This document shows positions 37,959 through 47,168 of a stretch of 59,066 nucleotides of DNA, piece by piece; the stretch's first letter is position 1, and each line of letters begins with the position of its first letter. The position numbers and the translations under genes are program-made. Origin of the DNA: Micromonospora parastrephiae (lineage in GTDB: Bacteria > Actinomycetota > Actinomycetes > Mycobacteriales > Micromonosporaceae); assembly GCF_016802865.1 (NCBI RefSeq), contig NZ_JAEVHM010000016.1, forward strand, positions 1 through 59,066. The letters run 5' to 3'. The notes below the pieces were generated by a model. The model was given only the letters and a program-made list of their open reading frames with translations. It was not told the origin of the DNA and did not search any database.

Positions 37959-39439
37959 AGCGGAAGCTCCTGCTGAACAGCGTTCGTGGGTGCGGGGATC
38001 GACGGCATGGAAGGCGGGGGTGACGCGGCCCTGACAGCTGCGGTCTTCCGGGGGTGGCGGGTGGAGCGCTTGGTCTTGCCGTCTCGGGCGCTGATCTGGT
38101 CGAGGAGGACGGAGGCCGGCTCGTCAGAGGGATTCTGCGGGACGAGCTTGCCAGCAAACGCCTGCCTCAAAATCGCCTGCCGGAGATGCCGAGATCGTAG
38201 GGAAATAAGCGCCAACTGCGAGGCAGAGCGCCTAGTCACTTCCAGCAGTTCGGCGGACCGTGCTACGAGGTCCAGTTGCTCATTCATCGGTGGAACGGGT
38301 AGGGGCAACTCGCGGCACGTTGAAAGCGCAATGTTGAACTGACCAGCAGTTGCCTTTGCTGTCTTTTGTAGCATGCCTAGGATGAATGGTGAACGAAGGG
38401 CGAGAGCTAGCCACTCAGGATGAACATCGGGACCTGCGCGGAAAGCAACAATTGCCTGGTTCATATTCCATTCTGGATGAAGATCTGGCACGACCGCCGT
38501 CTTGCCTAGTGGTGGGCCCACAATATTAGTAAGGACGTCCCCTGGTCGTACGCGCGATCGCTTCAGTGGGTGCTCGTGTGTCTCGCGATCGATATAGGTG
38601 GGCTTGTTAGTAAAGTCCACTCGTCCGTCCTGCGTGATGTTGTAAACTTTCAGGAAGGGAACGTCACCATTTCCTGGGTGCATCAAGTGAGCCGCAGGGG
38701 TGGAGCCACTGCAGATGAACTCACACACATCAGAGGAGCGGCGCCAGAACCATCCCACGGGCAGGGAAGGCAAGGCGGCGTAGTCGAAGCGCTTGCTTGC
38801 GAAACCGTCAAGCAAGTGGTGGCTGGCGTCGCTTGGGCTCGAGGCGGCGCTGATTGTGAATGTTCCGAGGACTGTCCTGTCCAACACAGAGGCACTGAAG
38901 GGCTTGAGGCGCCGTTTCGCGCCCGCAGCCGCTCTCATTGCTGCCTCTAGACGGGATAGGTGATGTTCGAGGGCCTCGACGATGCGATGTTGTTCTGCAA
39001 GCGGAGGGATGGCTGCCGGGAGCTCATCGAATCGCGAGCGCGTAATGTGGACCATTCCAGAACCGTGGGCAGCTGCCAGGATTTCTTGGATCTTGTAGTC
39101 TATGAGGTAACGGAGGAAGTCGCGATCGATGAACGGTTCGACTTTGAAGATGTGCTGATTCAAGGCAGCCTCGGGTCCGCGCCACAGGTAGGCACCCAGA
39201 GTGGCCGCCCATGAGACGAGGAGGTCGCCAGCGCGAACCGTGTGTCGTTCCTCAAGATTTCCGGCATAGTAGTTGAAGGATGCGGCTGAGCCGGTGAGAT
39301 TTTGGATGCGGATGATGGGGCGGCCGGTGTCCGACCATTCAGATTTTCTGAAACCTCGCCCATTGGTGTACTTGCCGAGGTCTCCCAGTCGCGCTCGAGC
39401 CCATCCAGCCGGAAGATCCACGTCACTCAAGCCGATCAC
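37955..39439 (-). CDS. hsdS: Type I restriction-modification specificity subunit
   Basis: A 494-residue HsdS with two target-recognition domains, each ending in a long helix. The first covers about residues 10-165 (PAGWARARLGDLGKYTNGRG, ending in PLAEQHRIVEALEHHLSRLE). The second covers about 210-420 (PVGWFWRRSSDVCEFICSGS, ending in PPMNEQLDLVARSAELLEVT). The tail is basic and Pro-rich. Two domains imply a bipartite DNA target, which cannot be predicted here. Its GTG overlaps the hsdR stop and its stop overlaps hsdM, so the three genes are tightly coupled. Confidence 0.9.
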   Translation of the reverse strand: MIGLSDVDLPAGWARARLGDLGKYTNGRGFRKSEWSDTGRPIIRIQNLTGSAASFNYYAGNLEERHTVRAGDLLVSWAATLGAYLWRGPEAALNQHIFKVEPFIDRDFLRYLIDYKIQEILAAAHGSGMVHITRSRFDELPAAIPPLAEQHRIVEALEHHLSRLEAAMRAAAGAKRRLKPFSASVLDRTVLGTFTISAASSPSDASHHLLDGFASKRFDYAALPSLPVGWFWRRSSDVCEFICSGSTPAAHLMHPGNGDVPFLKVYNITQDGRVDFTNKPTYIDRETHEHPLKRSRVRPGDVLTNIVGPPLGKTAVVPDLHPEWNMNQAIVAFRAGPDVHPEWLALALRSPFILGMLQKTAKATAGQFNIALSTCRELPLPVPPMNEQLDLVARSAELLEVTRRSASQLALISLRSRHLRQAILRQAFAGKLVPQNPSDEPASVLLDQISARDGKTKRSTRHPRKTAAVRAASPPPSMPSIPAPTNAVQQELPL

Positions 39440-42400
39440 GCCAATTCTCGATTCAACTCACTCAGCAAAGCCCTGACATCCCGCCCCGGAAATACGTGCG
39501 CGAATCCCCGCCCGCCGCCTCTGCCTTTGAAGGGCTCGGCGTTGAACTCGGCCGGGCTGATGCCGACATCGCTGGCCACCACGTCCCGGATGGACCGCAG
39601 CCACCACAGCTGTTCCTCGGTGAACTCCGTCCCTGCCTGTCGCTGCCTGAGCAGCCAGCCCTCGAAGCGTTCCTCCACCGTCTCCCGGTACGGTCGCAGT
39701 TCGTCGTCCACGCCCAGCTCGTACCGAATCAGTGAAATTAGGTCCGGCACGCCTGCTTCCCGGTCGGGCGAGTGCGTGGCCGCGCCCAAGTCCTCGTAGT
39801 AGGCCCAGAGCGCTTGTGGTGTCCACGCGTAGTCCGGACGGCGAATTTTTACCGCTAGTTCCTGAAGTGCGGTGTAGGTTTCCGCGGGCGACACGGACCT
39901 GGGGCTCGTCAGGGCGATACTAACGGCGGCGATGCGGTCGCGCTCCTTCTCCAGCAGTTGGCTCCACCGGCCGATCTGCTCGCGGGCCCGCTCCTCACGC
40001 GGGACCTCCTGGACATCGGTCACCTCTACGGCGGTGAACTCGTCGAACAGGTAGTCCTTGTCCCGGCGGATCTCGATGATGTGCCGTCGAAGCTCGGGAT
40101 GTTCGGTCAGAGGCGCGAGCGCGTCCTCGATCAGCTTTCGGGCTGCCGCATGGCCGCCTTCCTCCCGGGCCTGCTCCTGCCGATCGGGGTCAACTGCTGC
40201 GACGATGGCGCTAGCGATCTGGGATAGGGTCCGTCCGCCGGATGCTCGGGTCAGCAGTTCGCGCTCCTCGTCCGTCAGCTGCTGGTTGAGTCGAGCCAGT
40301 CGGCCGGCGAGGATTTCGGCCTCGCTAGCGCTGATTGACTTCGTACCAGCCTTGTCCAGCAGCTTCGCCAACGAGACCTGCCGTTCACCCGCCGGTACCA
40401 GCGGTTTGGCGTCGACCATCGGGGACTCCGTGACGCCCACCGCGTCGATCAGGACGAAGCGGTCCTTGCGCACCGAGGCGTCAGCGTCCGGCGTGACCTC
40501 CTGCAGCTCTGTTGGATCGATGGTCCGGGCACCGCGGCCCTTCATCTGCTCGAACAGTACGGCGCTGCGCACCTCGCGTAGGAAGATCACGCACTCCAGC
40601 GCCTTGACGTCTGTGCCCGTGGCGATCATGTCGACGGTGACGGCGACCCGTAGTCGGGGTGAGGTCCGCAGCGCACGGATCAACTCGTCTGGATTCTCAC
40701 CGGCCTGGCGGCTCTTGTACGTGATCTTCTTGGCGAAGTCGTCGCCCTGCCCGAAGACCTCCTTGACCAAGGCGAGGACGTCCTCGGCGTGGTCCTCGCC
40801 GACCGCGAAGATGAGGGTCTTTGGCAGCTCGCTGCGGCCCGGGAACCAGCGCCGCCAGTTGTCCCGATAGGCGGTGAGCACCGCCCTGATCTCGTCGACC
40901 GCGACAACAGACCGGCCGATCTGCCCGGTGGTATACGTGAAGTCGTCATCGAGTTCGTGATAGCGCTGGCGCCGAGTCTTGCGGTCCCGGACCCGTACCG
41001 TCGTGCCCGCGTCGATCGTCGCCGCGCCCTTCTCGCGCAGGTCGGTTCGCATGCGTACGACGTCGAAGTCCACGTTGACTCCGTCGGCGACCGCTTGGGG
41101 GTAGGTGTACTCCGAGACCAGGTTGCGGCCGAAGAAGCCGAGCGTTTGCAGCGTGGGGGTGGCAGTGAGGCCGACCAGGTGTGCGTCGAAGTACTCCAGA
41201 ACGCCCCGCCACAAGCCGTAGATGGATCGGTGGCACTCGTCCACGACGATCACGTCAAAGGACTCGATAGGTACTTGCGGGTTGTAGGTGACGTCGATGG
41301 GCTGGTCGGTGGCGTAGGGGTCCTCGTACGCCGTGCTGTCGCTGGCCTCGTCGGCCTGGGCATCGTCGGTGAGTGTCTCGCCGCGCAGCAGCGAGTACAT
41401 CTTCTGGATGGTGCAGATGACGACCGACGAGGTGTCCTGCAGGCCCGCCGCCCCGAGCCGGTCGACGTTGTAGATGTCGGACAGCTTCCGCCCGTCGTCC
41501 GGCGTGGTGAACTTGCGGAACTCGTCGTACGCCTGCTTGCCCAAGTTGTTGCGGTCGACTAGGAACAGGACACGACGCGCCTGGGTGTACTTGAGCAGCC
41601 GATACGTCTGCGCCACGGCCATGAAGGTCTTACCTGCACCCGTCGCCATCTGGATCAGTGCACGTGGTAAGTCCTCGGCCAGGGACTTCTCCAGACCGCT
41701 GATCGCGTCGATCTGGGCAAGCCGCAGCCCGTGCGGCTCCAGTACAGGCAACCGGCGTAGCGCGGCCCGGAACGTCGGGGCACTCGGCGTCTCGTCTGCG
41801 CGCTGCATCCACGCCACGATTGTCTCCGGGCGATGGAACCAGAAGACCTCGCGAGAACGGGCGTCAGGATCGAGGCGGTTAATGAAGTAGGTCTCGGTGC
41901 CGGTCGTGGCATAACGGAAGGCGAAGGGCTCGGCTTTGCGCCAGACGGCGAGGCTGTGCTCCTTGAGCACGCCGGCGGCGTACCGATCGTTCTGCTCCAC
42001 CGCACTAGAGAGGTGGTCACCCTCGCGCTTGGCCTCGACTACCCCGACGATCTTCCCGTCGATGTACAGCACGTAGTCGGCACGGCCGGTGGCTAGGGTG
42101 AATTCCCTGACCGCCACGCCCTGAGCCGCCATGGGGTTGACCTGGTTGCGGTCCTGGATGACCCAGCCAGACTTGCGCAGCATCTCATCGATGACCTCGC
42201 GCGCCTGCACCTCATTGAGGGGTGCCGGCCGCTGCGCGCGGTGGATAATCGCCTCGCGCCCCTTGGCGTCGACCGGCCGAGGTTGGCGCCGGGCGGCCTC
42301 GTACTTCGTATGCTGAGCGTTGCGCAGTTCCTCGATCTGCACGGTCAGCTGCTCGACGCGGGCGAGCAACTGCGTGCGGTTCGAGTCGGCGCTGGCAATC

Positions 42401-42996
42401 AAATTTTCGGCCTCGGCGCGAGCCTTCCGCTCGGCCTCCAACGCACTGGTGGACTCCGCCAGGCGCACACGGGCCTGAGTCAGAGCCTTGTGATGACCGC
42501 TGAGAGCCTCGCGCAGCTCGGCCAGCTCGGCCGTGTCTGTCACCTGAGCGTTGTCGCCGGGGTCAATGGGTGGGACGAACTCGGCGACCGTTCGGCGACC
42601 CTCGATCGCGTCGTGGAACCACAGGCCGAGCTTGTAGCAGACCCGTACAGCGGCCAGGGCGCGCGCGGTGTCGAACAAGTGCCGGTGAGCGGCTCGGTTG
42701 CGGTCGCGACGCAACTGCTCGAAGTCGTCGCGGATCTCGCGGACGAGGACACCAGCTCTGGTGAGTGCGTTCAGCCGGTCGACTTGGCGGTCACCCTCGA
42801 CGCGCATCCCGATCCGGGTGACTAGCTCCTCGGCCAGAACCTCGCCGAACTGGCCAGCCTGCACAAGCGAAGAGTTCGGGTTGCTAAAGATGGTGGCCTC
42901 GGCCAGGGCGCCGTAGACGGACAGCAGAGGCTGGTGCGGGTACAGCACCCCGAAGTTCGGTGACGCCTTCGCAAGGTCACGAAGTCGCTCGTCCAC
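39436..42996 (-). CDS. hsdR: Type I restriction endonuclease subunit R
   Basis: A 1186-residue protein. An N-terminal helical DUF4145-like region and coiled coil (about residues 100-230) precede the HsdR_N nuclease domain, with GRADYVLYIDGKIVGVVEAK as its PD-(D/E)XK core. The helicase part follows with Walker A QMATGAGKTF, DECHRS, and a second RecA-like domain (VTVDMIATGTDVKALECVIF). The C-terminal helical domain contacts the methylase. Family knowledge: it translocates DNA and cuts unmethylated targets. GTG 42996 follows GGGGAGGG. It is the first gene of the restriction operon and is intact, so the system is probably active. Confidence 0.93.
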   Translation of the reverse strand: MDERLRDLAKASPNFGVLYPHQPLLSVYGALAEATIFSNPNSSLVQAGQFGEVLAEELVTRIGMRVEGDRQVDRLNALTRAGVLVREIRDDFEQLRRDRNRAAHRHLFDTARALAAVRVCYKLGLWFHDAIEGRRTVAEFVPPIDPGDNAQVTDTAELAELREALSGHHKALTQARVRLAESTSALEAERKARAEAENLIASADSNRTQLLARVEQLTVQIEELRNAQHTKYEAARRQPRPVDAKGREAIIHRAQRPAPLNEVQAREVIDEMLRKSGWVIQDRNQVNPMAAQGVAVREFTLATGRADYVLYIDGKIVGVVEAKREGDHLSSAVEQNDRYAAGVLKEHSLAVWRKAEPFAFRYATTGTETYFINRLDPDARSREVFWFHRPETIVAWMQRADETPSAPTFRAALRRLPVLEPHGLRLAQIDAISGLEKSLAEDLPRALIQMATGAGKTFMAVAQTYRLLKYTQARRVLFLVDRNNLGKQAYDEFRKFTTPDDGRKLSDIYNVDRLGAAGLQDTSSVVICTIQKMYSLLRGETLTDDAQADEASDSTAYEDPYATDQPIDVTYNPQVPIESFDVIVVDECHRSIYGLWRGVLEYFDAHLVGLTATPTLQTLGFFGRNLVSEYTYPQAVADGVNVDFDVVRMRTDLREKGAATIDAGTTVRVRDRKTRRQRYHELDDDFTYTTGQIGRSVVAVDEIRAVLTAYRDNWRRWFPGRSELPKTLIFAVGEDHAEDVLALVKEVFGQGDDFAKKITYKSRQAGENPDELIRALRTSPRLRVAVTVDMIATGTDVKALECVIFLREVRSAVLFEQMKGRGARTIDPTELQEVTPDADASVRKDRFVLIDAVGVTESPMVDAKPLVPAGERQVSLAKLLDKAGTKSISASEAEILAGRLARLNQQLTDEERELLTRASGGRTLSQIASAIVAAVDPDRQEQAREEGGHAAARKLIEDALAPLTEHPELRRHIIEIRRDKDYLFDEFTAVEVTDVQEVPREERAREQIGRWSQLLEKERDRIAAVSIALTSPRSVSPAETYTALQELAVKIRRPDYAWTPQALWAYYEDLGAATHSPDREAGVPDLISLIRYELGVDDELRPYRETVEERFEGWLLRQRQAGTEFTEEQLWWLRSIRDVVASDVGISPAEFNAEPFKGRGGGRGFAHVFPGRDVRALLSELNRELA

Positions 42997-43201
42997 GCGC
43001 CCTCCCCGCTCTGTAGCAGAACCGGCTAAAGCTACCGGATTCGCCTATGTGATTCCTCCCCCGGAAGGGTGTAGATCCTAAGGCGCTCGACTCGATCTGT
43101 GCGAACCGTGCGGGCTTGGCCGCGTCCAATGATGCCGACGGTTGAGATCGTGCCGAAGGTGCCAGAGAGTACGGCTAGATGGATGCGCATGTTCCTGCGC
43201 G

Positions 43202-43231
43202 TTGACGCGCAGAAGCATACGCGCCTATAGT
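43202..43231 (+). promoter_or_regulatory. Promoter upstream of the second methylase/specificity pair
   Basis: TTGACG (43202-43207) and TATAGT (43226-43231) with an 18-base spacer form a near-consensus promoter facing the small membrane gene and the methylase. The surrounding 350 bases (43000-43349) contain no gene I can support. Confidence 0.6.
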
Positions 43232-43349
43232 TGAGTAACCTACTCGTGGAAGGGGATGTGCTCTTGGATGTGGTCAAGTCCGGGGCTGTAGGGCATGTGG
43301 TTGGGGCCGAGTCGAGCGGCCGTCGCCTCGGGCTGCCCGGCGGACTCCG

Positions 43350-43571
43350 ATGATCACTAAGCCGTCGCCTGGCATGTGGGCCAGCATGATGGCACCGGTC
43401 GGCACGGTGTTGGCCGATGCGCCGTGGTGGATGTTCGTCGGTACCGTCCTTCTCGCACTGACGCATCGGATACTGCCTCGAGAGTCGAAGGACCTACTTA
43501 ATCTCTGGCTGCGGATCATTTCGCGTCAGCAAGGCCCGAAGGACAAGCAGGGCAAGGGACGGGAGACATGA
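43350..43571 (+). CDS. Small one-helix membrane protein coupled to the orphan methylase
   Basis: A 73-residue protein with one hydrophobic helix (APWWMFVGTVLLALTHRIL) and a basic C-terminal tail. The stop overlaps the ATG of the methylase (ATGA). No clear ribosome site precedes ATG 43350. It is unusual in front of a type I methylase and could tether the modification complex or have a separate role. I know no family. Confidence 0.5.
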   Translation: MITKPSPGMWASMMAPVGTVLADAPWWMFVGTVLLALTHRILPRESKDLLNLWLRIISRQQGPKDKQGKGRET

Positions 43572-44968
43572 CCGACGTATCGGGCAAGCGCATGCGTTCG
43601 GCCGCTGCGGATGACGCGGCGGCCCGGCGTATCAATGAGGCGCTCTGGCGCAGCCTCGACCGATACCGGGGGAGGCTAAGCGTTGTCGAGTTCGGCGACG
43701 TGGTGCTCGTCCTGCTGTACCTGCGGGGCCGCTCCGCGTGGGAGGTGCTGTCCGACGGCGCTCCAGACGTCGAGCGGGCGATTCGCGCCGACTTGTCAGC
43801 GGACGGAGAGGATCCGGTGCTCCTCCGCCCTCTGCTGGAATCGGTGCGTAAGGCTGGCGAGGCGCGACAGTTGGCGCCGCTTGTCGAGCTGGTCGACCGG
43901 CTTGACCCCGACGGTGACGTCCCACTCCCGCAGGTCTTCAATGCGGTACTTGACCATGTGAGCGGGGCAGCCGTCCGCAAAGGCGCTGGGGAGTTCCACA
44001 CGCCCAAGGCGATCACCGACCTGGCCGCAGGGCTGCTCGCCCCGACACCAAGTGACCGGGTACTCGACCCCTGCTGCAAGGCGGGTGGATTTCCAGCCGC
44101 GATTGCCGATGGGCTGATTCGGCAGGGCGCCGCCGCCGATCGGTTGGCGGTGGCGGTTTCCGACTATTCGACGCGCTCGTGCGCGTTGGCGTACCTAAAC
44201 CTGCGCCTGAGGGGGATAACGCCGCAGGTGCTGCCAGGCGTCGCCGAAAGTCTGCCCACCGGGGCGCCGGAGAACCGGTACGACCTGGCAACGGCGAATC
44301 CGCCGTTCAACCTGTCGAGCTGGAACGACGATGGCCAGATCACTGGACGGTGGCGGTACGGCGTGCCACCGGCACACAACGGCAACTTCGCCTGGCTGCA
44401 GTACATCATCGCCTCGCTCAACCCTGGTGGCCGAGCAGCAGTGGTAATGCCGTACGGCGCTGGCCTCTCGGAGAACACGCAGGAGCGGAGCATCAGGACC
44501 GCGATCCTCGAAGACGGCGTGGTGTCGGCAGTCATCGCGCTGCCGGGTCAGATGTTCACCGCCACCGACATCCCGGTCACGCTTTGGCTGCTGCAGCGCT
44601 CGCCCGCCAGCCGGCCTGGCGAGGTGCTGTTCATCGACGCTACCGGGATGGGCAGCGTCTACCAGCGGGCCCGCCGCACCCTCGCCGACGCAGACATTGA
44701 CAAAATCGTGGAGACGTATCAGGACTGGCGCGAACACCGACATGACGCGGTGGCAGGGATCGCCGCCGGAGTATCGCTTGAGAAGATTCGTAGCGACGGG
44801 TACCGACTGAACCCCCGGGCGTACATCAGGCCAATTGACGAGGCGCCGGACTTGCGGACGCGAGCCCGGCAGGTAGGCGAACTCACCCAGCGCCTCGACT
44901 GGCTTGCCGAACAAGCTGCCCGCCTCGACCGGACCATTGAGGCGCAACTCAAGGAGCTTTCACTGTGA
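43568..44968 (+). CDS. N6-adenine DNA methylase, type I-like, without R subunit
   Basis: A 466-residue HsdM-like methylase. After an N-terminal helical domain comes EFHTPKAITDLAAGLLAPTP. A variant motif I, DPCCKAGGF, has Lys where the usual DPxCGxG has Gly, and catalytic motif IV NPPFNLS is intact. The changed motif I may weaken cofactor binding or simply mark the subfamily. It is followed by a half-length specificity gene with a GTGA overlap. No nuclease gene is near, apart from the divergent hsdR of the other system. The pair may only modify DNA, or serve in anti-restriction or epigenetic control. Confidence 0.82.
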   Translation: MTDVSGKRMRSAAADDAAARRINEALWRSLDRYRGRLSVVEFGDVVLVLLYLRGRSAWEVLSDGAPDVERAIRADLSADGEDPVLLRPLLESVRKAGEARQLAPLVELVDRLDPDGDVPLPQVFNAVLDHVSGAAVRKGAGEFHTPKAITDLAAGLLAPTPSDRVLDPCCKAGGFPAAIADGLIRQGAAADRLAVAVSDYSTRSCALAYLNLRLRGITPQVLPGVAESLPTGAPENRYDLATANPPFNLSSWNDDGQITGRWRYGVPPAHNGNFAWLQYIIASLNPGGRAAVVMPYGAGLSENTQERSIRTAILEDGVVSAVIALPGQMFTATDIPVTLWLLQRSPASRPGEVLFIDATGMGSVYQRARRTLADADIDKIVETYQDWREHRHDAVAGIAAGVSLEKIRSDGYRLNPRAYIRPIDEAPDLRTRARQVGELTQRLDWLAEQAARLDRTIEAQLKELSL

Positions 44969-45579
44969 GCTCGCTGATCGGTCCTGTGCCCGATGGCTGG
45001 CAGGAGATGCCTCTCGCCGACGTGTGTCACGTGCTGGCTGGCCCGTCGAATAGCATGATTCGCCCCGTCGAGACCGATGGCGTGCCGATCGAAGTCGTCG
45101 CGCCAAAGCACTTGCTGCACGGACGCATTGCGGATAGCAGCACTTTGCTGGTGACGGCTGAGGCATCCGCACGGCTGGATCGATATCGACTCGTCCCCGG
45201 TGACCTGATCTGCGTGCGTACTGGAGACCTCGGCAAGCAAGCCCTCGCCGGCCCGGAGCATCAGCGATGGGTAGTCGGCACCGCCTGCTTCCGGCTACGT
45301 CCCGAACCGACGGTTGAATCCCGGTATCTGCTGCAGTACCTGCGGCATCCGACGGTCCGCGACTGGATTGCCCGGCACGCCTCCACAGCCACCGTCCCAT
45401 CGCTGACCCTCAGCACACTGCGAACCTTGCCAGTACTGGTTCCGCCCAGCGCCGTGCAGACGACCATCGGCGACATCATGAGTGCTCTTGACGACAAGAT
45501 CGCACTACACCGGGAAATCGTCGAGGTCACGGAGCAGCTAAGCGACTCTCTATTGCCGCTGCTGCTGGCAAACCGGTGA
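44965..45579 (+). CDS. Half-length type I specificity subunit (single recognition domain)
   Basis: A 204-residue HsdS-like protein with one target-recognition domain (PVPDGWQEMPLADVCHVLAG to RTLPVLVPPSAVQTTIGDIM) and one C-terminal helix (ALDDKIALHREIVEVTEQLS). Full HsdS has two, so this one must act as a dimer or pair with another subunit; half-size HsdS proteins that dimerise and recognise palindromic bipartite targets are known. It is coupled to the methylase by a GTGA overlap and is the last gene before attR. Confidence 0.8.
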   Translation: MSSLIGPVPDGWQEMPLADVCHVLAGPSNSMIRPVETDGVPIEVVAPKHLLHGRIADSSTLLVTAEASARLDRYRLVPGDLICVRTGDLGKQALAGPEHQRWVVGTACFRLRPEPTVESRYLLQYLRHPTVRDWIARHASTATVPSLTLSTLRTLPVLVPPSAVQTTIGDIMSALDDKIALHREIVEVTEQLSDSLLPLLLANR

Positions 45580-45759
45580 GCGTCGAACTATGGACCTGAG
45601 ACCGTGTGATGCGGGTGCTCCGGGGGTGCTCGGCCGCCCACGGACAGGGTCAGCTCGGGTGGACCGTTGGGTGTGATCCATGACGCGTAACCAGGCAGAA
45701 TCCGGCAGAACGTGCACTGGTGTGACGTGCAGGGACAGGGGAGCATTGATCAGCGCTGG

Positions 45760-45804
45760 CTCTTAATCCGCGGGTTCGGGGTTCGAGTCCCTGGCGGCGC
45801 ACCA
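45760..45804 (+). repeat. attR: 45-bp copy of the tRNA-Lys 3' end
   Basis: Identical to 22073-22117, from the anticodon loop to CCA. The upstream sequence does not continue into a tRNA 5' half, so this is not a gene. It marks the right end of the integrated element. Confidence 0.88.
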
Positions 45805-45809
45805 GCAAC

Positions 45810-45845
45810 ATCTGGGCAGTCACCCGCACGGGTGGGTGCCCAGAT
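45810..45845 (+). terminator. Hairpin just outside attR (probably the original tRNA terminator)
   Basis: Nested stems ATCTGGGCA/TGCCCAGAT (outer) and CACCCG/CGGGTG (inner). It lies where a terminator of the undisturbed tRNA-Lys would be. The rest of 45846-46177 has no gene that I can see. Confidence 0.65.
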
Positions 45846-46028
45846 CTCGTTACGGGCCGTTTCGCGTTCGCACCGCTGCTGCGCCGACGATCCGCCGGTG
45901 CCCCGGGCAGGCTGTTGACCCAGCGGGCCTTTGGAGCTGATGTCGTAAGCGAATCGGGAGCGGGGCGGCCAGGTGATCGGCAGCCGCCGTACCCGCGTGC
46001 CGGTCTGCGGTGTGTCGATGCGCTGGCA

Positions 46029-46087
46029 CCGGACGGGACGACGCGCGTCATCGCAACGACCGGACGGGACCCGCGTCATCGCAACGA
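46029..46087 (+). repeat. Two-copy tandem repeat
   Basis: Two units of 31 and 28 bases share CCGGACGGGAC and CGCGTCATCGCAACGA and differ by a short deletion. They lie in non-coding sequence just outside the element. No function is apparent. Confidence 0.55.
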
Positions 46088-46177
46088 GTGGCGCCTTGAC
46101 GCGCGATGTCCCAAACGGTTCAGCTCCAAAGGAGCGTCACAACCACTGCCCGGCTGCGGGCGTCGGTGTGGCCGTCT

Positions 46178-46945
46178 CTAACGCGGTGGCGAGACGTACA
46201 GCCCGGTCCGGCACCCCGTCTCGCCCGGTTCCAGCCAGTTGGGGTCGTACCCGGGCGACTCGATGGCCCCGGCGGGAGTCCGGACCAGGAGGAGGCAGTC
46301 CAGCTCGGCGGGTACGCCCACCGCGGCGACGAGGGCACCCTCGTGGGTGACCGTGTCGACGGTGACGTGCTTCTCGGGAAACGCCGCCCGCACCGCGCCC
46401 GCGAGCGTGTCGGGTGTGGCGGTGCGCAGCGCCCCGGTGAGCCGGTCGCGCGCGTCGTCGGGCAGTGCCGGGATCGGCACGGCGGTGGGCACCGGGGGTG
46501 TGGCCACGGCCGGGCAGTCGATCTCCTGACGGGACGTGGCACGGTGGAGTGCGAGCCGGTAGCGGTAGCACCGCGTGGCCTGCCCGGCGGAGTGGCCGCG
46601 GTCGCCGAAGGAGGACCCGTAGTCCTCGGTCACCGTCACGGCGATCCGCACGTCGATGATGGCCTGCTCGTCGGGCGCGGTTCGGCCCGACCAGGCCAAC
46701 GCCTCGATCCGGACCGGCGAGCTGCCGCCCTGCGCCGCCTTGGGGATACCGGTCGCGGCGATGTACTCGGCGTCCCGGACCCGGTTGCGATGACCAAGGT
46801 CGTCGACGAGGCGCTCCGCTTCGGCCGCCGCGATGTCCCGCGCCATCGAGTCGCCGTCGCGGTACTCGGCGCATCCGCTCAGCAGCAGACAGCTCGCCAC
46901 CATCACCACGCTGAGTCGGCGAAGAAGAGCCATGGCGTCGAGCAT
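46178..46945 (-). CDS. Secreted lipoprotein of unknown function
   Basis: A 255-residue protein with signal peptide and lipobox LLSGC (Cys near residue 25). The mature part has a charged helix (DSMARDIAAAEAERLVDDLG), a beta-rich domain with one Cys pair (ATRCYRYRL, RQEIDCPAV) and a C-terminal domain ending in GETGCRTGLYVSPPR. No enzymatic motif is visible. Start choice is between ATG 46945 and ATG 46933; neither has a clear ribosome site. It stands alone, outside the element. The 220 bases between it and the next gene hold only a doubtful 42-codon frame at 47051-47179. Confidence 0.75.
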   Translation of the reverse strand: MLDAMALLRRLSVVMVASCLLLSGCAEYRDGDSMARDIAAAEAERLVDDLGHRNRVRDAEYIAATGIPKAAQGGSSPVRIEALAWSGRTAPDEQAIIDVRIAVTVTEDYGSSFGDRGHSAGQATRCYRYRLALHRATSRQEIDCPAVATPPVPTAVPIPALPDDARDRLTGALRTATPDTLAGAVRAAFPEKHVTVDTVTHEGALVAAVGVPAELDCLLLVRTPAGAIESPGYDPNWLEPGETGCRTGLYVSPPR

Positions 46946-47168
46946 GCCGGCCGGCGGGAGCAGCAGGATGAGTGCTCGTACTCATTCTGCTGCCCCCTGT
47001 GGCAGCATCGACGGTGCTGGCCGCGGGCGGACCGTTCTACGGGAGTACGCATGGCACTGGGACCTGTCCGGCAGCATGCTTCCGGCGCGGCGATAGCCTT
47101 CAACAACAGCCCCGAGGACACCGCCGACGCGGCACTCCGGTGGTTGCCCACCGAGGTGAAGGAAGGCC

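Larger units (their letters stand above)
22073..45804 (+). mobile_element. 23.7-kb integrated element in tRNA-Lys
   Basis: Exact 45-bp tRNA-3' repeats bound the region. It carries a tyrosine integrase (34118-35593) with an overlapping excisionase-like gene, two replication-relaxation proteins, a DUF2637 protein, an XRE regulator, a radical-SAM peptide system and two type I methylation modules. Base composition is visibly lower in GC in parts (23.6-24.0 and 35.6-45.6 kb). No FtsK/TraB-type transfer gene or recognisable replication initiator is present, so it is probably non-autonomous or decayed. The integrase is not at the end; the restriction genes lie between it and attR, so they may be a later gain. 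Family knowledge: the xis-int and DUF2637 set resembles actinomycete integrative conjugative elements. Confidence 0.82.

Noticed and set aside
45760..45804. Third tRNA-Lys gene.
   Set aside because: Only the 3' half is present; the D arm and 5' acceptor strand are missing, so it is an attachment site.
46029..46087. CRISPR array.
   Set aside because: Only two imperfect adjacent copies without spacers; no cas genes. No array was seen elsewhere in the window.
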